This document shows, in pieces, positions 1 to 6,487 of a stretch of 7,282 nt of DNA. The notes under the pieces were generated by a model. It was not told the origin of the DNA, ran no database searches, and saw only the letters and a list, made by a program, of their open reading frames with translations. Location of the stretch: positions 1 to 7,282 of the forward strand of contig CAMCWJ010000148.1 of assembly GCA_945882475.1 (NCBI GenBank), in the 5' to 3' direction. The first letter of the stretch is position 1, and each line of letters opens with the position of its first letter. The stretch is from Bifidobacterium breve. GTDB taxonomy: Bacteria > Actinomycetota > Actinomycetes > Mycobacteriales > Mycobacteriaceae. The position numbers were made by a program, and so were the translations under genes.

Positions 1-854
1 ACGCGCTCCGGCCTGATCACGATGGCGGCCGGGCCCGGTGTCCATCCCTCGTCCACCGCGGCGCGCAGCCGCACCGACATCGCCGAGCACACCGCGGTAC
101 CGCCGGAGGCCTCGAGAACTTCGGCATCGAAAATGTTTGCCGCGCCCAGGAATCCGGCCACATACGTCGTTGCCGGCGCGGTGTAGATCTGCTGTGGCGG
201 TCCGACCTGCTCAACCCGACCGTGGGCCAGTACGGCGATCTGGTCGCTCATGGTGAGCGCCTCTTCCTGGTCGTGGGTCACGTAGACGAAGGTGATTCCC
301 ACCTCGCGCTGCACCGCGCGCAGTTCCAGCTGTAGTTGCTTGCGCAGCTTGGCATCGAGTGCACCGAGCGGCTCGTCAAGTAGCAGCACCCTGGGCCGCA
401 GGACCAAAGCGCGAGCCAGCGCGACGCGCTGCTGCTGGCCGCCGGAAAGCTGGGTGGGTTTGCGTTTGGCGAACTCGTTCATCTGAACCAGTTCCAGTGC
501 CGCACCGATCCGGGTGGACATCTCCGCCTTGTTGACTTTCTGATAGCGCAAGCCGAACGCGACGTTGTCCCACACGCTCATGAACGGGAACAGCGCGTAG
601 GACTGGAAGACGGTGTTGACCGGACGCTTGTGCGGGGGATCGGAGACCACGTCGCGTCCGTCGAGTTCGATACGCCCCGAGTCGGGTTTCTCGAATCCGG
701 CGATCATCCGCAGCGTGGTGGTCTTGCCGCATCCCGACGCGCCGAGCAGCGAGTAGAACTGCCCCGCCGGGATATCGAGGTCGATACCGGTGACGGCCGC
801 CACCCCGTCGTATGCCTTGGCCAGCTTCTCCAGCCGTATCGCTCCGCCGCTCAC
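1..854 (-). CDS. potA: ABC transporter ATP-binding protein, PotA-like (partial, C-terminus beyond window)
   Basis: This is the cytoplasmic ATPase of a spermidine/putrescine-type (PotABCD family) importer. It hydrolyses ATP to drive substrate through the two permeases encoded divergently to its right. The 284 visible residues contain Walker A at 38-46 (GASGCGKTT, with Ala where PotA proteins usually have Pro), Q-loop Gln84 in VFQSYALFP, signature LSGGQ 136-140, Walker B LLLDEP ending at Asp160-Glu161-Pro162, D-loop ALD 165-167 and H-loop His194. From about 240 the regulatory TOBE-type tail begins (IRPER at the window edge), so perhaps 60-80 residues are missing. The GTG start at 854-852 is chosen because GGGGGG lies 4 nt upstream (859-864) and an in-frame TGA lies just before that (869-867). 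The ATPase family is certain. The polyamine label is by family only, and the substrate could be another amine. Confidence 0.93.
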   Translation of the reverse strand, partial: MSGGAIRLEKLAKAYDGVAAVTGIDLDIPAGQFYSLLGASGCGKTTTLRMIAGFEKPDSGRIELDGRDVVSDPPHKRPVNTVFQSYALFPFMSVWDNVAFGLRYQKVNKAEMSTRIGAALELVQMNEFAKRKPTQLSGGQQQRVALARALVLRPRVLLLDEPLGALDAKLRKQLQLELRAVQREVGITFVYVTHDQEEALTMSDQIAVLAHGRVEQVGPPQQIYTAPATTYVAGFLGAANIFDAEVLEASGGTAVCSAMSVRLRAAVDEGWTPGPAAIVIRPER

Positions 855-864
855 CGGACCCCCC
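855..864 (-). promoter_or_regulatory. Ribosome binding site of the potA-like gene
   Basis: On the minus strand, GGGGGG (864-859) is followed by a 4-nt spacer and the GTG at 854. It fixes the GTG start, because an in-frame stop at 869-867 excludes any earlier start. Confidence 0.5.
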
Positions 865-873
865 GGTCAGCGG

Positions 874-1011
874 TCAGATCGCGACGGCGTTGGCCAGCCG
901 CGCGAAGTTCGCGGCGAAACGATCCACATCGGCGTCGTCGTGTTGAACGGACAGCAACCATTGCTCGATCTTGCCCCACGGCGGCAGAAAAACCGCGCGT
1001 TCAGTCTCAAC
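874..1011 (-). pseudogene. Probable C-terminal remnant of a class-III aminotransferase
   Basis: The minus-strand reading frame ending at the TGA 876-874 encodes a tail containing VFLPPWGKIEQWLLSVQH and then DADVDRFAANFARLA. A Leu-Pro-Pro stretch, a hydrophobic strand, a His and an Asp-Val-Asp-Arg-Phe helix resemble the end of class-III PLP aminotransferases (glutamate-1-semialdehyde aminomutase-like). Recognition is by eye and memory. Only about the last 45 residues are present. The PLP lysine and the whole catalytic core are absent, and the frame upstream (1012-1128) does not resemble the family and runs into the divergent binding-protein gene. The stop lies 19 nt before the potA-like GTG on the same strand, as expected if a full aminotransferase gene once headed a potA operon. 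The alternative is that this is chance coding in high-GC intergenic DNA. Confidence 0.5.
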
Positions 1012-1116
1012 CCAGGGCGCCCCGGCGACAAGATCGGAAACGCCAGATGACCGCAACGCCGGGCGTCGGCCCGCGAAGTATGCGAAAGTCCTGGTACCGA
1101 TCAACCGAGTCACTCC

Positions 1117-1121
1117 GGAGG
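1117..1121 (+). promoter_or_regulatory. Ribosome binding site of the binding-protein gene
   Basis: GGAGG is followed by a 5-nt spacer and the ATG at 1127. It decides this start over the in-frame ATG at 971, which would add 52 residues ahead of the signal peptide and overlap the aminotransferase remnant. No convincing -10 hexamer was found between 1012 and 1116. Confidence 0.75.
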
Positions 1122-1126
1122 CCGCC

Positions 1127-2371
1127 ATGCCAGTTTCTCAACCGCCCAGGCCCAATCGCCGGCAGTTCCTGCAGCGTGCTGCGCTGCTGGCGGGCGGAAC
1201 GCCAGCCCTGATTCTGCTTCTGGACGCCTGCGCCAAGGGCGATCAGACGGCGTCGGCCCCTAGTCTGAAGATCGCCTCGCCGAGTAGCCCGGTCACCTGG
1301 GACATCGCGGCCGACAACAAGGCGATCGCCGACGGTCTCGCCCCGGAGAAGACCGCGACGCTGCAGTTGTACAGCTACGCCGACTACGTGTCGCCGGATG
1401 CCATTAAGTCGTTCGAAGAGAAGTACAACACCACCGTCGCGGTCTCGACGTTTAACGACACCGACGAGGCGATCACCAAGATCCGGGCGGGCAGCGTCGA
1501 CTACGACGTCTTCTTCCCCAGCTACGACCAGATCGGGAAGCTGATCAACGGATCATTGCTGCAGCCTCTGAACCACAGCTACATCCCCAACATCAACAAC
1601 GTCTGGCCGGTGTTCACCGACCCCTGGTACGACAAGCAGTGGCGCTACTCCACGCCCTACACGGTGTACACGACGGGTATCGGCTGGAACAACACCGCCG
1701 TGCCCGCCGATATCGGTGCGCTCAAGAATCCCTATGAGGCGCTGTGGGATCCGGCATACAAGAACAAGACCGCCGTGATCGACGACTGGCACACCGCGAT
1801 GTCGATGGTGCTGCTCAAGCTCGGCATCACCGATGTCAACACCTCCTCGGCCGACGACCTCAAGCAGGTCGGCGAGCAACTGACCGCACTGGTGGATGCC
1901 ACCTCGCCGAAGGTGACGATCAGCATGTACACCGACATTCCCACCGGTCAGATCGGGCTTGCGCAGATGTGGTCGGGCGACATCATCAACGCCCAGAACT
2001 ATCTGCCCGAGGGCACGACCGCCGAAGTGTTGCGGTACTGGTTCCCCGCGGACGGCAAGGGGTTGGTGGACAACGATTTGATGGTGGTGCTGCGCGGCAG
2101 TAAGAACCCGGTGCTGTCCCATTTGTTCATCAACCACATGCTGGACACCGAATCGGCCAAGCAGAACTTCAAGCAGATCGGTTACCAACCGCCGCAGGTG
2201 TCGATGAACCCGGACTCCCTAGTGGCGGACGGCTTCGTGGCGGAGAACATCAAGACCGCGATCGTGCGGCCGGAATTCTTCGATGTCGGCTTCCGGATCC
2301 TGGAACTCGAGCCGGCCAATGACGCGGCGTGGCACAACGTCTGGCGTGCCTTCAAGGCTGGGGGATCCTGA
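1127..2371 (+). CDS. potD: ABC transporter substrate-binding lipoprotein, PotD/PotF-like, Tat-exported
   Basis: This 414-residue extracytoplasmic receptor would capture the substrate and deliver it to the permeases encoded just downstream. The N-terminus has a twin-arginine motif (NRRQFLQ, Arg11-Arg12), a hydrophobic stretch to about 32 and a lipobox LLDAC with Cys35, so it is probably exported folded by Tat and lipid-anchored. The mature part follows the PotD fold: LYSYADYVSP (81-90), DYDVFFPSYDQI (125-136), a YTVYTTGIGWN hinge strand (178-188), DDW (219-221) and MWSGD (281-285). By eye alignment to E. coli PotD, some ligand positions persist (Tyr87, Ser132, Asp220, Trp282). Others differ: Tyr84-Ala85-Asp86 replaces Trp-Thr-Glu, Thr223 replaces Glu, and the Trp-x-Asp pair is missing near 313-317. 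The substrate may therefore not be spermidine. The family is sure and the ligand is not. Confidence 0.93.
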   Translation: MPVSQPPRPNRRQFLQRAALLAGGTPALILLLDACAKGDQTASAPSLKIASPSSPVTWDIAADNKAIADGLAPEKTATLQLYSYADYVSPDAIKSFEEKYNTTVAVSTFNDTDEAITKIRAGSVDYDVFFPSYDQIGKLINGSLLQPLNHSYIPNINNVWPVFTDPWYDKQWRYSTPYTVYTTGIGWNNTAVPADIGALKNPYEALWDPAYKNKTAVIDDWHTAMSMVLLKLGITDVNTSSADDLKQVGEQLTALVDATSPKVTISMYTDIPTGQIGLAQMWSGDIINAQNYLPEGTTAEVLRYWFPADGKGLVDNDLMVVLRGSKNPVLSHLFINHMLDTESAKQNFKQIGYQPPQVSMNPDSLVADGFVAENIKTAIVRPEFFDVGFRILELEPANDAAWHNVWRAFKAGGS

Positions 2372-2376
2372 CCCCG

Positions 2377-3321
2377 GTGACGCTGACCGAGGTTGCAGAT
2401 CCGGAGCCTCAGACGAAGGCCCGGTCCAAGCGAACACGAACCAGTGCGCTCTGGCCGGCCCTGGCCGCACCGGGACTCCTATGGCTACTGCTGTTCTTCC
2501 TCGGTCCGCTCTATGTGGTGCTCGCCATCGTCTTCGGCCGCACCGACCCGATCTTCCGCACCGCCGTCCCGGTCTGGAATCCGCTGCAGTGGAACCCTTC
2601 TCAGTTCAACTATGTCCTGGAACGGATCTTCGGCGCCGACGGCGTGTTCGGCCCGGCACTGCTGCGCACCGGCCTCTACGTCCTAACCGCCGGTGCGCTG
2701 TGCGTGCTGATCGCATTCCCGGTCGCCTATTACACCGCCCGGTTGTCCGGCAGGTGGAAGGGTCTGCTGCTGGCGCTGCTGATCGCCCCGTTCTGGATCA
2801 GCTACATGATGCGCATGCTGGCCTGGGTGAACCTGCTGCAGGACGACGGACTGGTCAACCGGCTGTTCAGCCTGGGCGGGGTCTTCGATGTCCGGGTGCA
2901 CTGGCTGACCGGCCAGCCGGTGGTCGTTGTGCTCGGCCTCGTCTACGGCTATGTGGCGTACATGATCCTGCCGCTGTACGCCGGGCTGGACCGGCTGCCG
3001 CAGTCCACCCTGGAGGCCGCCCGTGATCTTGGCGCCAGCCGGTTCGCGTCGTTCTGGCGTGTCACCCTGCCGATGTGCCGCCCGACGATCGTGGCTGCGG
3101 TGCTGCTGACCTGTCTGCCGATGCTCGGTGACTACTTCACCTCCGACATGCTCTCGGCCTCGCCGAAGACCGCGATGGTGGGCAACCTGATCAACGACAG
3201 CGTGCAGTCGCCGGGGCAGACCGGCCAGGCCGGTGCGCTGGTGATGCTGGTCCTGATCGTCGCGGTGGTGCCGATGTTCTACTACGTGCGGGTGACCTCC
3301 CGAGGGGACACGGTGTCATGA
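2377..3321 (+). CDS. potB: ABC transporter permease, PotB-like
   Basis: This is one of the two inner-membrane subunits of the importer. The product has 314 residues. A charged cytoplasmic N-terminus (Lys/Arg-rich 14-21) is followed by about six membrane segments near 26-54, 97-120, 127-150, 181-203, 236-258 and 285-304. The EAA loop that contacts the ATPase is clear at 213-232 (EAARDLGASRFASFWRVTLP), matching the BPD_transp_1 family in length and order. The GTG at 2377 is preferred because it leaves a 5-nt gap after the binding-protein stop. An in-frame ATG at 2329 would lie inside that gene. GGGGGA at 2360-2365 is a somewhat distant ribosome site. The start is therefore less sure than the gene. 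It is translated in an operon with its neighbours on both sides. Confidence 0.92.
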   Translation: MTLTEVADPEPQTKARSKRTRTSALWPALAAPGLLWLLLFFLGPLYVVLAIVFGRTDPIFRTAVPVWNPLQWNPSQFNYVLERIFGADGVFGPALLRTGLYVLTAGALCVLIAFPVAYYTARLSGRWKGLLLALLIAPFWISYMMRMLAWVNLLQDDGLVNRLFSLGGVFDVRVHWLTGQPVVVVLGLVYGYVAYMILPLYAGLDRLPQSTLEAARDLGASRFASFWRVTLPMCRPTIVAAVLLTCLPMLGDYFTSDMLSASPKTAMVGNLINDSVQSPGQTGQAGALVMLVLIVAVVPMFYYVRVTSRGDTVS

Positions 3322-4196
3322 GAGGCCCGGTCGCGTGGTGGAACGACCCGTGGCGGCCGCCGCGGATTCTCGTCGGCGTCACGCTGGCCTACTTGGCGTG
3401 GTCGCTGACTCCGGTCCTGATCGCGGTGCTCTTCTCGTTCAACGACGGCCGATCGCGGACGGTGTGGCAGGGCTTCTCGACGCGCTGGTACTTCGGCGAC
3501 CCGGTCAAGTCGGTGTGGCACGACGCCGCGTTGCACACCGCGTTGTTGCAGACCTTGAAGCTGGGCGTGATCGCGACGTTGATCACGGTTCCCCTCGGAG
3601 TGCTGTTCGCGATCGGCATCGACCGCTGGCGAGGCCGGCTTCCAGCCGGGGCCAACCTGCTGATGCTGGTGTCTTTCGTGCTTCCCGAGGTGCTGCTCGC
3701 GGTGTCACTGCTTTTCGTGGTCACCACGTTGCCGCTGCCGATCGGGCTCGGCACCGGTGCGCAGGTGCTCGGGTTGGTGACCTTCCAGATCGCCTATCCG
3801 GCCGTGCTGGTCCGGGCGCGGTTGGCCACCATTGGCCACCAATACGAGGAAGCCGCACAGGATCTCGGGGCATCGCCGATCGCCGCACTGCGCAGGGTGA
3901 CGCTGCCGATGCTGCTGCCGGCGATCTTCGCCAGCACGGTCCTGGTGTTCGCCGATGTGATCGACGACTTCGTCCTGGTGCGCTACCTGTCCGGCACCTC
4001 CGCCAGCGAACCGGTATCAGTGAAGATCTACAACAGTGCACGGACGGCGCCGACGCCCGCACTCAATGCGCTGGCCACCCTGCTGCTGGTGGCCGCACTG
4101 CTGGCGATCACCGTGGGCTACCTCATCTATCGCCGCATGACCCGCGGCGACAACACCTCCGCCGGCGGCATCGCCGCATTTGCCGGTGAGGCGTGA
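3318..4196 (+). CDS. potC: ABC transporter permease, PotC-like
   Basis: This is the second inner-membrane subunit, pairing with the PotB-like protein to form the channel. The product has 292 residues. Hydrophobic segments lie near 16-40, 77-101, 112-136, 147-168, 200-222 and 249-271, and the EAA loop is at 178-197 (EAAQDLGASPIAALRRVTLP). A loop FSFNDGRS (39-46) following the first membrane segment is typical of the PotC branch. The ATG overlaps the upstream stop as ATGA (3318-3321), which implies translational coupling. AGGGG lies about 10 nt upstream. The C-terminus is a short polar tail after TRGD. The next gene starts 46 nt downstream but has its own promoter. Family assignment is firm. 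Substrate is inferred only from context. Confidence 0.93.
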   Translation: MRGPVAWWNDPWRPPRILVGVTLAYLAWSLTPVLIAVLFSFNDGRSRTVWQGFSTRWYFGDPVKSVWHDAALHTALLQTLKLGVIATLITVPLGVLFAIGIDRWRGRLPAGANLLMLVSFVLPEVLLAVSLLFVVTTLPLPIGLGTGAQVLGLVTFQIAYPAVLVRARLATIGHQYEEAAQDLGASPIAALRRVTLPMLLPAIFASTVLVFADVIDDFVLVRYLSGTSASEPVSVKIYNSARTAPTPALNALATLLLVAALLAITVGYLIYRRMTRGDNTSAGGIAAFAGEA

Positions 4197-4207
4197 GCCC
4201 AGATGGC

Positions 4208-4236
4208 TGGACCTAAACCCCGCCGGGTACTAATCT
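4208..4236 (+). promoter_or_regulatory. Sigma-70-type promoter of the Rieske oxygenase gene, placed for leaderless transcription
   Basis: TGGACC (4208-4213, four of six matches to TTGACA), a 17-nt spacer and TAATCT (4231-4236, fits TANNNT) form a well-spaced promoter. Six nt separate the -10 box from the GTG at 4243, so the transcript would begin at or within a base of the start codon. There is no Shine-Dalgarno sequence in front of that GTG. Leaderless genes with a -10 box at this distance are common in mycobacteria. Confidence 0.65.
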
Positions 4237-4249
4237 GAACGGGTGTTCA
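4236..4249. promoter_or_regulatory. Inverted repeat over the predicted start site, possible operator
   Basis: TGAAC-GGGT-GTTCA is a perfect 5-bp inverted repeat with a 4-bp centre. It overlaps the last base of the -10 box and the GTG start. The position would suit a repressor operator. The arms are short enough to occur by chance, and no regulator gene is in the window. Confidence 0.3.
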
Positions 4250-5385
4250 AACAGTCTGAGAATGCCCCCGTACCCGCCGACGGACTCGCCGCGTCGCTGG
4301 CGCCGTTCGGCTCGTCCCGCATGCTTCCGCGCGAGGCCTACGTGGATCCGGCGGTGTTCGAGTGGGAGCAACGCAACATATTCTCCGGTTGGCACTGCGT
4401 CGGCAACGCCTCCGACCTCGACGGTGTCGGGGCGCAGCGGGCGGTCGGTTCCGGCGCGAACGCCATCCTGCTCGTCCGCGACGAGGACGGATTCGTGCGG
4501 GCGTTCGCTAACGTCTGCCGGCACCGTGGGCATGAGCTGTTGGCCTGTGGCGCCACCACCAAACGGCGCGGCGTGGTCTGTCCGTACCACTCGTGGTCGT
4601 TCAAGCTCAACGGCGAACTGCGCAATGCCCCCGGATTCGAAGACCTCGACAACGCACAGTTCGGCCTGACCGAACTTCGGCTCGTCGACTGGCATGGCTG
4701 GCTTTTCGTCGATCCCAGCGGGGAAGCCACCGACTTCGCCGAGCATGTCGCCGGCACCGAGGAGATCATCAGCCCCTACCGGCCGGAGGATCTCACCATC
4801 GTCGCTCGGCACTCCTACGAACTCGCCACGAACTGGAAGGTCATCGCCGAGAACTACCAGGAGTGTTATCACTGTTCGACGATCCACCCCGAACTGTCGA
4901 GGATCAGCCCGCCGACAAGTGGGGACAACGTCGAGTTGCCCGGCGACTGGATGGGCGGCTCGATGTACCTGATCGACGAGGCCGAGACGATGTCGCTCTC
5001 CGGACGCAGCGGCGGCGTGGCCATCAAGGGTCTGTCCGAACAGGAACTGCGCACCGTGATGTATCTGGTCGGGTTCCCCAACCTGCTGGTGAGCCTGCAC
5101 CCCGACTATGTGATGACCCACCGGATGACCCCGCTGGCCGCGGACCGCACCCATGTGGAATGCACGTGGGCGTTCCCGAAGGATGCGGCTGAACGGCCCG
5201 ACTTCGATCCGTCCTACGCGGTGGATTTCTGGGATCTCACCAACCGGCAGGACTGGGCGGCCTGCGAGTCGGTGCAGCGCGGACTGAGCTCACCGCATGC
5301 CCACCCGGGACCGTTGGCGCCCGAAGAAGAAGGCGTCTATCAGTTCGTCACCCGGGTCGCTCGGGCCTACGCCGGAAACCGCTGA
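4243..5385 (+). CDS. Rieske non-haem iron oxygenase alpha subunit, quaternary-ammonium oxygenase-like
   Basis: This 380-residue cytoplasmic oxygenase is of the ring-hydroxylating alpha-subunit family and would use O2 and two electrons to hydroxylate, and often demethylate, its substrate. The Rieske [2Fe-2S] ligands are Cys92-x-His94 (NVCRHRGHE) and Cys113-x2-His116 (CPYHSWSF). The mononuclear iron ligands are His210 and His215 (ECYHCSTIHPEL) and Asp337 (NRQDWAACESVQRG). All are intact and in family order, and length is normal. The residue three before the first iron His, which bridges the two metal centres, is Glu207, whereas naphthalene dioxygenase-type enzymes have Asp there. Glu is known from carnitine monooxygenase CntA and relatives such as choline and glycine-betaine oxygenases. 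The GTG start follows the leaderless promoter described separately. No ferredoxin or reductase gene is in view. The exact substrate is unknown. Confidence 0.9.
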   Translation: MFKQSENAPVPADGLAASLAPFGSSRMLPREAYVDPAVFEWEQRNIFSGWHCVGNASDLDGVGAQRAVGSGANAILLVRDEDGFVRAFANVCRHRGHELLACGATTKRRGVVCPYHSWSFKLNGELRNAPGFEDLDNAQFGLTELRLVDWHGWLFVDPSGEATDFAEHVAGTEEIISPYRPEDLTIVARHSYELATNWKVIAENYQECYHCSTIHPELSRISPPTSGDNVELPGDWMGGSMYLIDEAETMSLSGRSGGVAIKGLSEQELRTVMYLVGFPNLLVSLHPDYVMTHRMTPLAADRTHVECTWAFPKDAAERPDFDPSYAVDFWDLTNRQDWAACESVQRGLSSPHAHPGPLAPEEEGVYQFVTRVARAYAGNR

Positions 5386-5394
5386 GCGACTGCG

Positions 5395-6378
5395 TTATTC
5401 GTCCGGCTCATCGGCGGTGTCGTCGCCGAAGTGGTCCAGAGCGCGCGCGGCGAGGTCACGACCCACGGCGATCACCTCGTTGGCGCGGTGGAAATCCAGA
5501 CTCCGGCACGTCGTCCGGGGAACCTCGATGAGCAGATCCGGCGGGTAGGCGGCCAACTGGTGGCGAGCAAGCGCTGCCTGAGCGATCTCGATGGTCCGGT
5601 TCATTACCGCGAAGCTTCCCAGCTTCGGCATCGGCGCATCGTCGGCCTCGAACCCTTCGACGTCGTAATCCTCAGCTGCAGAGGCGGTCTCGGCGGTACC
5701 GAATCGGCTGAGTACCGATCGCGCAGTCGGGGTCTCCAACAATGCAGAGGTACTGCGCAGCAGCCGGTTAAGTCGTTCCCGGGGGGCCGTCGCCTCCAAG
5801 CCGGATGCGTCTTCGGCGCGTAGGTCGGTATCGGTCCCTGACAGGCTGACCGCGATGGTGAGGTCGGAGTTGACGGCGGCGATCGGCGCCATGGGGAGTG
5901 GGTCGAGGATGCCGCCGTCAGCAAGCAACCGGCCGTCGAGGACGTGCGGTGCGACGATTCCCGGAATCGCGATGGAGGCCCGGATCGCGGCGTCGACCGG
6001 ACCGTGCTGCAGCCACACCGACTTTCCGGCGATGAGGTCGGTCGCCACCGCGGTATAGGGGATCGGCAGACTCTCGATGGTGGCGTCGCCGAGCATGTCT
6101 CGGACCGCGTCGAGGATCTTCCCGGCTCGCAGTACGCCCGCGGCCGATATCGACGGGTCAAGCAGTCGCAGCATCGCCCGTTGAGTGAGGGTCTGCGCCC
6201 ACTCGGTGAACTCGTCGAGCGAGCCCGCGGCATACACACCGCCGACCAGTGCCCCCATCGAGGACCCGGTGATACCGACCACCTCATAGCCGCGGGAGCG
6301 CAGTTCGTTGATCACGCCGATGTGGGCGTATCCCCGTGCACCGCCGCTGCCGAGTGCCAGTGCGACTCGTTTTGCCAT
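5395..6378 (-). CDS. Patatin-like phospholipase/esterase (RssA/NTE type; Rv1063c-like)
   Basis: This 327-residue Ser-Asp dyad acyl hydrolase belongs to the patatin family. The oxyanion-hole loop GSGGARG is at 10-16, the nucleophile elbow GSSMG has Ser40 (38-42), and the catalytic Asp154 sits in ADGG (153-156) followed by DPLP, so the active site is complete. There is no signal peptide, so it should act in the cytosol or on the inner membrane face. The core occupies about residues 1-190. The rest is a helical extension with an acidic tail (DDTADEPDE). The ATG at 6378 puts the first motif at residue 10, as usual for the family. GGAG lies only 2 nt upstream, so the ribosome site is poor. It lies downstream of the LpqV-like gene on the same strand and converges on the Rieske gene with 9 nt between stops. 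From memory, the same pair exists in M. tuberculosis (Rv1064c-Rv1063c). The lipid substrate is unknown. Confidence 0.9.
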   Translation of the reverse strand: MAKRVALALGSGGARGYAHIGVINELRSRGYEVVGITGSSMGALVGGVYAAGSLDEFTEWAQTLTQRAMLRLLDPSISAAGVLRAGKILDAVRDMLGDATIESLPIPYTAVATDLIAGKSVWLQHGPVDAAIRASIAIPGIVAPHVLDGRLLADGGILDPLPMAPIAAVNSDLTIAVSLSGTDTDLRAEDASGLEATAPRERLNRLLRSTSALLETPTARSVLSRFGTAETASAAEDYDVEGFEADDAPMPKLGSFAVMNRTIEIAQAALARHQLAAYPPDLLIEVPRTTCRSLDFHRANEVIAVGRDLAARALDHFGDDTADEPDE

Positions 6379-6390
6379 GGCTCCATTCTG

Positions 6391-6460
6391 GTCCGGTGAT
6401 TGCCCCGGCGGTTTGCCCCGCGTGATTTGCCCCTGCGTGATTTGCTTCCGCGTGATTTGA
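6391..6460. repeat. Short tandem repeat array, 15-bp unit
   Basis: GCGTGATTTG occurs at 6420-6429, 6435-6444 and 6450-6459, exactly 15 bp apart, separated by variable CCCCT / CTTCC linkers. Two degenerate copies precede them (CGGTGATTG near 6394-6402 and GCGGTTTG at 6408-6415). The array lies in the 109-bp gap between the lpqV-like stop and the patatin start, on no gene. Confidence 0.8.
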
Positions 6461-6487
6461 AGTCCGGCGTGGCATCAGCGGGCCAGG

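Noticed and set aside
971..1126. Upstream ATG extending the binding protein by 52 residues
   Set aside because: It would bury the Tat signal inside the protein. The ATG at 1127 has GGAGG at ideal spacing.
630..1211. A 193-codon plus-strand frame antisense to potA
   Set aside because: Arg-rich shadow of the ATPase gene, whose own frame carries every ABC motif.
1553..2188. A 211-codon minus-strand frame opposite the binding-protein gene
   Set aside because: His/Val/Gly-rich product with no family resemblance, lying wholly under the well-supported binding protein.
3335..4189. A 284-codon plus-strand frame inside the PotC-like gene
   Set aside because: It is Arg/Ala/Gly-rich without membrane segments. 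The overlapping frame gives a full permease with an EAA loop.
4213..5154. A 313-codon open frame on the minus strand opposite the Rieske gene
   Set aside because: It mirrors the Rieske coding frame, a common result of high third-position GC. Its product has no recognisable motif, while the plus-strand product has all metal ligands.
5386..5394. Terminator between the convergent Rieske and patatin genes
   Set aside because: Only 9 nt separate the stops, and I see no strong hairpin with a T-run on either strand.
5604..6287. A 227-codon minus-strand frame overlapping the patatin gene
   Set aside because: Ser/Arg/Pro-rich out-of-frame translation. The real frame has GSGGARG, GSSMG and DGG.
6391..6460. 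CRISPR array reading of the tandem repeats
   Set aside because: Units are only 15 bp with 5-bp linkers, far below CRISPR repeat and spacer sizes.
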